From IMG/VR virus record IMGVR_UViG_3300009163_000156, positions 1-26,042 of that record: a DNA stretch of 26,042 bases; one strand, 5' to 3'. Made by a program: the position numbers and the translations under genes. This stretch comes from a virus. This document shows, piece by piece, positions 23,174 through 26,042 of this stretch. Positions within the stretch are counted from its first letter, which is position 1; every line of letters begins with the position of its first letter. Below the pieces are notes generated by a model that did not search any database, was not told where the DNA came from, and worked only from the letters and a program-made list of their open reading frames with translations.

Positions 23174-23599
23174 TCACTGTCCTTTGTTTGGGTGGGTTGT
23201 ATGGCACGTCAAACTTTTGGGTGCAACCGGCGTCATCAGATTGGCGGCTGACCTGGCGTTGCCGTTAGCGCGCGCTTGTTCATAGACAGGCCGGCGATGC
23301 TTCCGCAACGACTCGCTGAATCGGTACACGCTCCCCCAACCATAGTCGTGCGCCAGTTCGGTTAGTGTCTTGTCGCTGATGTCACGATCGGCAGCGGGCA
23401 GCGTGGGCGCGGTGCCTGGCGGCCTGGGCGGATTGTTCGTCCGGCCCTTGGGCGCTGTTTCCTTGGCCATGCGCGCGTCAACAGAGGCCACTTGCGACAG
23501 GTGGGCGCGTATGCGCTCGTTGGCGTATATGCGCTCCCTGCGCCCATCCTCGTACAGCCACCAGAACACGCGATTATGGATGATCGCACGGCGCGTCAT
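23174..23599 (-). CDS. basic protein with possible HTH, function unknown
   Basis: 141 aa from the ATG at 23599, chosen because it overlaps the upstream stop (ATGA). A longer in-frame start at 23686 would lie inside the preceding gene. The N-terminus (RRAIIHNRVFWWLYEDGRRE) is aromatic and basic. The middle is a Pro-rich linker (NNPPRPPGTAPTLPA). Residues about 73-100 (DKTLTELAHDYGWGSVYRFS, ESLRKHRRP) resemble a helix-turn-helix with a GWGS turn. A DNA-binding or regulatory role in early infection is plausible, but I do not recognise the family. Confidence 0.6.
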   Translation of the reverse strand: MTRRAIIHNRVFWWLYEDGRRERIYANERIRAHLSQVASVDARMAKETAPKGRTNNPPRPPGTAPTLPAADRDISDKTLTELAHDYGWGSVYRFSESLRKHRRPVYEQARANGNARSAANLMTPVAPKSLTCHTTHPNKGQ

Positions 23600-23805
23600 G
23601 CCAACAGCCCCCGCGCCTCTACAGCGCGGCGCAGATGGTGCGGGGCATAGCCCCAGCGCCGGGTGCAGTCGCCATACTCGCGGCACAGGGCCGTGATGCG
23701 TTCGTCAAGGGCGCGGGTGGCGTTGTGCAGCCTGTCATGCTCTGCAATGGCCGCAGCGGCGTCCTGCAAGATATCGCGCTCTAGGCGCGGTGATGTGCTG
23801 TTCAT
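23596..23805 (-). CDS. 69-aa helical protein, function unknown
   Basis: 69 aa (SPRLERDILQDAAAAIAEHD, ALDERITALCREYGDCTRRW, HHLRRAVEARGLLA), predicted by eye to be mostly helical and coiled-coil prone, with two Cys in the centre. Its ATG overlaps the stop of the 21-aa peptide gene (ATGA) and its stop overlaps the next start (ATGA), so it is translationally coupled on both sides. No family is recognised. Its early-operon location suggests a host-interaction or regulatory role, which is inference only. Confidence 0.6.
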   Translation of the reverse strand: MNSTSPRLERDILQDAAAAIAEHDRLHNATRALDERITALCREYGDCTRRWGYAPHHLRRAVEARGLLA

Positions 23806-23867
23806 TTGTCATCCTCGATTAGTAGGGCCAGCGCCAAGAGCGCCAGCGCGATGCAAAGCCCGGCCAT
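23802..23867 (-). CDS. 21-aa hydrophobic micropeptide
   Basis: The frame encodes a 21-residue peptide, MAGLCIALALLALALLIEDD plus a final Lys: one complete membrane span followed by a short charged tail. It starts 2 bases after the stop of the 59-aa gene, and its stop overlaps the next ATG (ATGA). No strong ribosome binding site is visible, so expression would depend on coupling. A second 21-aa peptide with the same design is encoded at 25178-25243. An alternative 23-aa frame from 23880 is not membrane-like. Confidence is limited by the small size. Confidence 0.45.
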   Translation of the reverse strand: MAGLCIALALLALALLIEDDK

Positions 23868-23869
23868 GC

Positions 23870-24049
23870 TCAGTCATCATACTGACTAGCCAGCTTGGCG
23901 TCCCATTGGCGCCACAGCTTGGCAATGTCGGCCTGGGCCTCGGTCAACCGTTCGGCCAGCACCAGAGCTAGTTCGCTATCGTGCTTTGCAGCGTCTAACA
24001 GCGCCAAGGTGGGCAGGGTGCGGAGATAGTTTCTGTCGTTCAGTTTCAT
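23870..24049 (-). CDS. 59-aa helical protein, function unknown
   Basis: 59 aa: MKLNDRNYLRTLPTLALLDA, then AKHDSELALVLAERLTEAQA, then DIAKLWRQWDAKLASQYDD. A long amphipathic helix is likely, compatible with a coiled-coil dimer. It lies 3 bases after the stop of the preceding 69-aa gene, where AGG within its end can serve as the ribosome binding site. No family is recognised. Codon use and the tight packing of the neighbours support it as a real early gene. Confidence 0.55.
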   Translation of the reverse strand: MKLNDRNYLRTLPTLALLDAAKHDSELALVLAERLTEAQADIAKLWRQWDAKLASQYDD

Positions 24050-24052
24050 GGC

Positions 24053-24262
24053 TCAAGCCTTTCCTGTGAGTTGTTCAATAATGTCTGCAATGCGCCCATA
24101 GCTCTCTGCAAGCTGCAGCTTGCGGCGTTCATCGCTGGCGCTGTCGCACCATTGCGCTTCACTGTAATAAGCGGCTTCCGTTTCACGGTAGATGCGCGCG
24201 GCCTCCGCGGCGCCATGCGTGGCGATGGCCTGGGCGGCGATCTGTTCGGCTGTCTGGCTCAT
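24053..24262 (-). CDS. 69-aa helical protein, function unknown
   Basis: 69 aa, Ala/Glu-rich and helical (EQIAAQAIATHGAAEAARIY, RETEAAYYSEAQWCDSASDE, QLAESYGRIADIIEQLTGKA). A clear purine-rich ribosome binding site (GGGAAGG) precedes the ATG, and the stop of the upstream gene is 3 bases away. It belongs to the string of small early genes. No motif or family is recognised. Confidence 0.6.
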   Translation of the reverse strand: MSQTAEQIAAQAIATHGAAEAARIYRETEAAYYSEAQWCDSASDERRKLQLAESYGRIADIIEQLTGKA

Positions 24263-24265
24263 GGT

Positions 24266-24439
24266 TTACCTTCCCTCTGTTGCGTTATCGTTCATCATGG
24301 CGTCAAGCGCGGCATTCAGCGAGTCCACGTAGCTAAGGCGCCGGCCTCGCATCTTGTGCTGCGCCCTGATAAGCGCGGCTCTGGCCATTGTTTCAGCGGC
24401 CAATTGATCGGCGATGATCTTAAGGCAAGCCTTGTTCAT
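24266..24439 (-). CDS. 57-aa small protein, function unknown
   Basis: 57 aa from the ATG at 24439, chosen because GGGGAGGGGGAGA lies immediately upstream. A longer in-frame start at 24502 would overlap the Cys-rich gene in its coding part. The sequence is MNKACLKIIADQLAAETMAR, AALIRAQHKMRGRRLSYVDS, LNAALDAMMNDNATEGR. A helical domain with a central basic patch (KMRGRRL) could bind nucleic acid. I do not recognise the family. Confidence 0.6.
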   Translation of the reverse strand: MNKACLKIIADQLAAETMARAALIRAQHKMRGRRLSYVDSLNAALDAMMNDNATEGR

Positions 24440-24455
24440 TGTCTCCCCCTCCCCT

Positions 24456-25136
24456 TCATGCCGCCATTGCGACGGCTGTTGCCTTGCGCTTGCTGGCGCC
24501 ATGCGCCGGAAAGCCGATGATAGCCTTGCGGCCTGTCAGGGCGCATAGGCCACATGTGGCGCATGTGACGTTGTCGCTGATAGTGGCCGGGCATATGGCA
24601 ATCTTGCGTCCGCCTGGCGTCACAGTGGCGCGCGTTGCATCGGCTGGCAGCACGACGACGACGGGTGCGATATTGAGCGCGGCCAGTTCATCGGCATGCG
24701 CCAAGTCATTAGCCGACAGATTGACAGCAAAGCCCTGCCCGATAGCGTCAACGACGGCAGAGGCGTTGTCAGCGTTCATCGGCTTGTGGGTGTAGGTATA
24801 GCCGCGCTTGCCGCGGTTGGCGCGCACAAGGGCGCCCATGGCCTCGCGATCGATCGCGTCACCCATGCCCGGCAGATCCCCGGCCTGATTGTGGCGCCAG
24901 AGAGTCCCCTTGGGCAGCTTGGCAATCTCGGCCATAGCCGCTTCCCATGCCAAGCCAGCCTTGCGCTCTGTCACCTTGCGCCAGAGGATGGCAAGCGGCC
25001 CGCCTTCGGCATAACAGCCATTGCCCTTAAGCGGGCATGCATGCGGGCAGGATTCCTCACTAGTAGTGGTGACGGGGATTGGCCCTGTCTTGGCGTTGCG
25101 GCTTGTGCGGGTGAATTGGATGTAATGCGTTGTCAT
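24456..25136 (-). CDS. Cys-rich phage protein, possible radical-SAM-like TIM barrel
   Basis: 226 aa from the ATG at 25136, supported by AAGGT six bases upstream. In-frame sequence above it (to 25283) crosses the neighbouring small genes and looks non-coding. Seven cysteines form two groups: Cys30, Cys34 and Cys41 (SCPHACPLKGNGCYAE) and Cys182, Cys192, Cys195 and Cys198 (CPATISDNVTCATCGLC). Between them lie LWRHNQAGDLPG (79-90), RGYTYTHKPM (111-120), FAVNLSAND (136-144) and APVVVVLPAD (157-166), which look like successive barrel strands. I recall the family from phages and plasmids but not a function. The first Cys group resembles the CPxxC...CYA opening of mycobacteriophage gp88-type proteins. 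A first Fe-S cluster at the N-terminus and an auxiliary one at the C-terminus are inferred. Confidence 0.7.
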   Translation of the reverse strand: MTTHYIQFTRTSRNAKTGPIPVTTTSEESCPHACPLKGNGCYAEGGPLAILWRKVTERKAGLAWEAAMAEIAKLPKGTLWRHNQAGDLPGMGDAIDREAMGALVRANRGKRGYTYTHKPMNADNASAVVDAIGQGFAVNLSANDLAHADELAALNIAPVVVVLPADATRATVTPGGRKIAICPATISDNVTCATCGLCALTGRKAIIGFPAHGASKRKATAVAMAA

Positions 25137-25177
25137 TGGATTGTACCTTATTTTAGTGGATTGGATTGTATCGGCTG

Positions 25178-25243
25178 TCAGATGAGAGCTAGGCAGGCAA
25201 GGCAGGCGAACAGCGCCAGCATGGCAAGGGCGTCTTTGGTCAT
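25178..25243 (-). CDS. 21-aa hydrophobic micropeptide
   Basis: The frame encodes 21 residues, MTKDALAMLALFACLACLAL plus a final Ile: a short charged start and one membrane span with two Cys (CLAC). GGAGG lies 8 bases upstream of the ATG, a strong ribosome binding site located inside the end of the 53-aa gene, whose stop is 3 bases away. Size, hydrophobicity and position resemble the peptide at 23802-23867. A membrane-acting early peptide is plausible, but no homologue is known to me. Confidence 0.52.
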   Translation of the reverse strand: MTKDALAMLALFACLACLALI

Positions 25244-25246
25244 GGC

Positions 25247-25408
25247 TTAGGCCTCCGTCTCGAGTTCGTCGGCGCCAAACCACAGCACCTCATCACGCGC
25301 GTCCGTTTCGACGGCGTAGCAGTCGCCGTCACGGGCGATCACGCGCCCGGCGTCATTGGTGGCGGGGATGGTGACGAAATCGCCGATAGCGAAGCAGTGG
25401 GCAGTCAT
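25247..25408 (-). CDS. 53-aa acidic protein, possible SH3-like barrel; first early gene
   Basis: 53 aa: MTAHCFAIGDFVTIPATNDA, GRVIARDGDCYAVETDARDE, VLWFGADELETEA. The pattern of short strands with GD-V, GRV and W-F resembles a small SH3-like beta barrel, and the protein is strongly acidic, as are many early phage proteins that bind host enzymes or mimic DNA. AGGAAA is positioned before the ATG, and the promoter at 25442-25469 lies just upstream, making this the first gene of the minus-strand operon. Function unknown. Confidence 0.62.
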   Translation of the reverse strand: MTAHCFAIGDFVTIPATNDAGRVIARDGDCYAVETDARDEVLWFGADELETEA

Positions 25409-25441
25409 TTGCGTTTCCTTTCGTTTCGTGTTGATGCGCCC

Positions 25442-25469
25442 ATCATATCAACGCCAGCGCACCCTGCAA
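25442..25469 (-). promoter_or_regulatory. early promoter for the minus-strand operon
   Basis: On the minus strand, -35 TTGCAG (25469-25464) and -10 TATGAT (25447-25442) are spaced 16 bases. A TGA directly before the -10 makes it an extended -10 promoter (TGnTATGAT). Transcription would start near 25435, about 27 bases upstream of the first early ATG at 25408. The host sigma-70 holoenzyme would be expected to recognise it. The nearest ATTGTC boxes begin about 43 bases upstream of the -35. Confidence 0.68.
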
Positions 25470-25609
25470 CACATTTGTTTGCATCCTTACGCATTTGTAA
25501 TGTTAGCATGGATTGTCACGATTGTCAGATGTTAGGCTGGTTTGAAGGTGGCAATGGCAACGATAAGCGCCTGAATCGCTGGGATAATCAGCCAATTGTC
25601 ATTTAGGTA

Positions 25610-25658
25610 GTGTTAGATTGCTTATCAAAAATAAATATGTGTAGTATATAGCTAACAC
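25610..25658. repeat. inverted repeat bracketing a 35-bp AT-rich segment
   Basis: GTGTTAG (25610-25616) and its inverse complement CTAACAC (25652-25658) flank 35 bases with only 8 G or C. This segment is the most AT-rich of the control region apart from the T-tract, and is a candidate DNA-unwinding element. It also contains TTATCA-N17-TATATA on the plus strand (25622-25650), a weak promoter possibility pointing toward the right end. Confidence 0.5.
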
Positions 25659-25709
25659 AGTAACGCTGGCGCGTGGTGAGCTGCGCCCCCTCGCGTTCTC
25701 AGGTGAACT

Positions 25710-25737
25710 GGAATTGTCGTGCCAAAGTGACAATTCC
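25710..25737. repeat. palindromic ATTGTC operator-like site
   Basis: GGAATTGTC (25710-25718) and GACAATTCC (25729-25737) form a perfect 9-bp inverted repeat with a 10-base spacer. Half-site centres are 19 bp apart, close to two helical turns, as expected for a dimeric helix-turn-helix protein. Both arms contain the ATTGTC box of the surrounding cluster. Confidence 0.6.
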
Positions 25738-25893
25738 GCCCAAAAACCGCCCAAGACGGCCCAAATTGTCACATTGTCACGCAAAGCCGTTCATGTTGGC
25801 CCTCTCTCTCTCGCTTTGCCCAAACCGCCTAACAGCAAAATGGTGCGCGCAAGCTGCGCGCCAGGCGGTTGGATTGTCGGCGCCCAAACCGCC
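25738..25893. repeat. GCCCAA boxes, partly helically phased
   Basis: GCCCAA starts at 25738, 25749, 25759, 25818 and 25882. The first three are 11 and 10 bp apart and are followed immediately by the tandem ATTGTCAC pair. The last two are part of an exact 12-bp repeat GCCCAAACCGCC (25818-25829 and 25882-25893), and a variant with two extra A occurs at 25738-25751. Spacing near 10.5 bp suggests cooperative protein binding on one face of the DNA. Confidence 0.55.
25824..25870. repeat. nested hairpin / cruciform
   Basis: GCGCGCA (25845-25851) and TGCGCGC (25855-25861) form a 7-bp stem with a 3-base loop. Outside it, ACCGCCT (25824-25830) pairs with AGGCGGT (25863-25869), and further pairs follow with one bulge. 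There is no T-run on either side, so it is not a simple terminator. It lies between the two exact 12-bp GCCCAAACCGCC repeats. Confidence 0.5.
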
Positions 25894-25961
25894 CAGCCGG
25901 GGAAATGACCCCGCCAGATTGCTGCGACATGTAGCCGCAGGCTGTGGCCAGGAATGCTGGA

Positions 25962-26035
25962 GGGGGGGGTGGGGGCCGGCGGGCGCGTGGCTGTCACGGG
26001 CACCTCCCGCAAACAATTTTTTATTTTTTATTTTT
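25962..26035. other. G-quadruplex-type G-tract next to phased T-tract
   Basis: G8-T-G5 followed by GG and GGG (25962-25983) can supply four runs of three or more G on the plus strand. About 35 bases later come T6-A-T6-A-T5 (26017-26035), T-tracts repeated every 7 bp. The combination of a G-rich block and an easily melted A/T block is frequent at replication origins and termini. It runs to the window edge, so the rest of the element is unseen. Confidence 0.45.
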
Positions 26036-26042
26036 ACGCAAC

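Larger units (their letters stand above)
25512..25879. repeat. cluster of ATTGTC(AC) boxes, iterons or operators
   Basis: ATTGTC occurs at 25512, 25521, 25595, 25713, 25765, 25773 and 25873 on the plus strand, and once inverted as GTGACAAT at 25727-25734. The forms at 25512, 25765 and 25773 and the inverted copy are the full octamer ATTGTCAC, and 25765-25780 is an exact tandem duplicate. By chance about 0.2 copies of a hexamer are expected on both strands of 370 bp. All lie upstream of the early promoter. Confidence 0.72.
25409..26042. other. noncoding control region / candidate replication origin
   Basis: This is the only gap over 300 bases in the window. Short open frames exist on both strands, but none combines a proper start, a ribosome binding site and protein-like composition. 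The stretch holds an early promoter, a cluster of ATTGTC boxes, phased GCCCAA boxes, inverted repeats, an AT-rich segment around 25617-25651, a G-tract at 25962-25983 and a T-tract at 26017-26035. This architecture is typical of phage early control regions and replication origins. Confidence 0.7.

Noticed and set aside
25397-25606. Plus-strand open frame of 69 aa over the early promoter
   Set aside because: It overlaps the first early gene start and the promoter, has no ribosome binding site and no protein-like pattern.
25599-25784. Minus-strand frame of 61 aa in the control region
   Set aside because: It needs a TTG start, lacks a ribosome binding site and runs across the box array and inverted repeat. 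More likely chance.
25777-26016. Minus-strand frames of 70-80 aa at the right edge, one with GGAGG before a GTG
   Set aside because: Composition is Pro/Arg/Gly-rich, as produced by GC-rich noncoding repeats, and the frames end inside the box array. They cannot be excluded without sequence beyond the edge.
1-26042. CRISPR arrays, tRNA genes, insertion sequences, integrase
   Set aside because: I looked for regularly spaced repeats, cloverleaf-like sequences, transposase or recombinase motifs and terminal inverted repeats, and saw none. Short or divergent tRNAs would need a covariance search.

Overview
The window is about 26 kb of a tailed bacteriophage genome of the podovirus (short-tail) type, moderately GC-rich and almost fully coding. 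Its virion genes follow the order of Salmonella phage P22: coat protein, tail accessory gp4, gp10-like plug protein, gp14-like, then three DNA-ejection proteins. A two-component spanin (inner-membrane subunit plus lipoprotein) indicates a Gram-negative host. No integrase, portal, terminase, RNA polymerase or tRNA gene is visible here. Portal and terminase would be expected upstream of position 1. Lifestyle cannot be settled from this window.

Plus strand, 1-14962 (late genes). The partial coat protein gene is followed by two small beta-rich virion proteins. Each of these first three genes ends at a hairpin with a UUCG loop and a T-run. Next come a 68-aa protein with an AT-hook-like tail, gp4, a beta-helix tailspike of unusually low GC, a 42-aa Cys protein, gp10, a 240-aa fibre or knob-like protein, a tail fibre, two small structural proteins, a gp14/GNAT-like protein, the ejection proteins (gp7-, gp20- and gp16-like), a one-TM coiled-coil protein, and an HTH plus metallophosphoesterase protein. 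The lysis cassette is last: M15 endolysin, holin, i-spanin and an out-of-frame o-spanin. Genes overlap or nearly touch, as expected for one long late transcript.

Minus strand, 25408-14904 (early/replication genes). Read in transcription order there are first eight or nine small or unknown genes, including two 21-aa hydrophobic peptides and one Cys-rich protein that may be radical-SAM-like. The replication module follows: Cas4/RecB-like nuclease with a four-Cys Fe-S signature, a probable ssDNA-binding protein, family A DNA polymerase, primase-helicase, an intrinsic terminator, then VRR-NUC nuclease, SNF2-type helicase, a 63-aa protein and a DUF3310 protein. The two transcription units converge and their last genes overlap tail to tail by 59 bp.

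25409-26042 (noncoding). This is the only large gap. It holds a good sigma-70-type promoter firing into the early operon, eight copies of ATTGTC (several as ATTGTCAC) in about 370 bp, helically phased GCCCAA boxes, inverted repeats, a very AT-rich 35-bp segment bounded by an inverted repeat, a G-quadruplex-type G-tract and a phased T-tract. It looks like a combined early control region and candidate replication origin, and is the most interesting part of the window.
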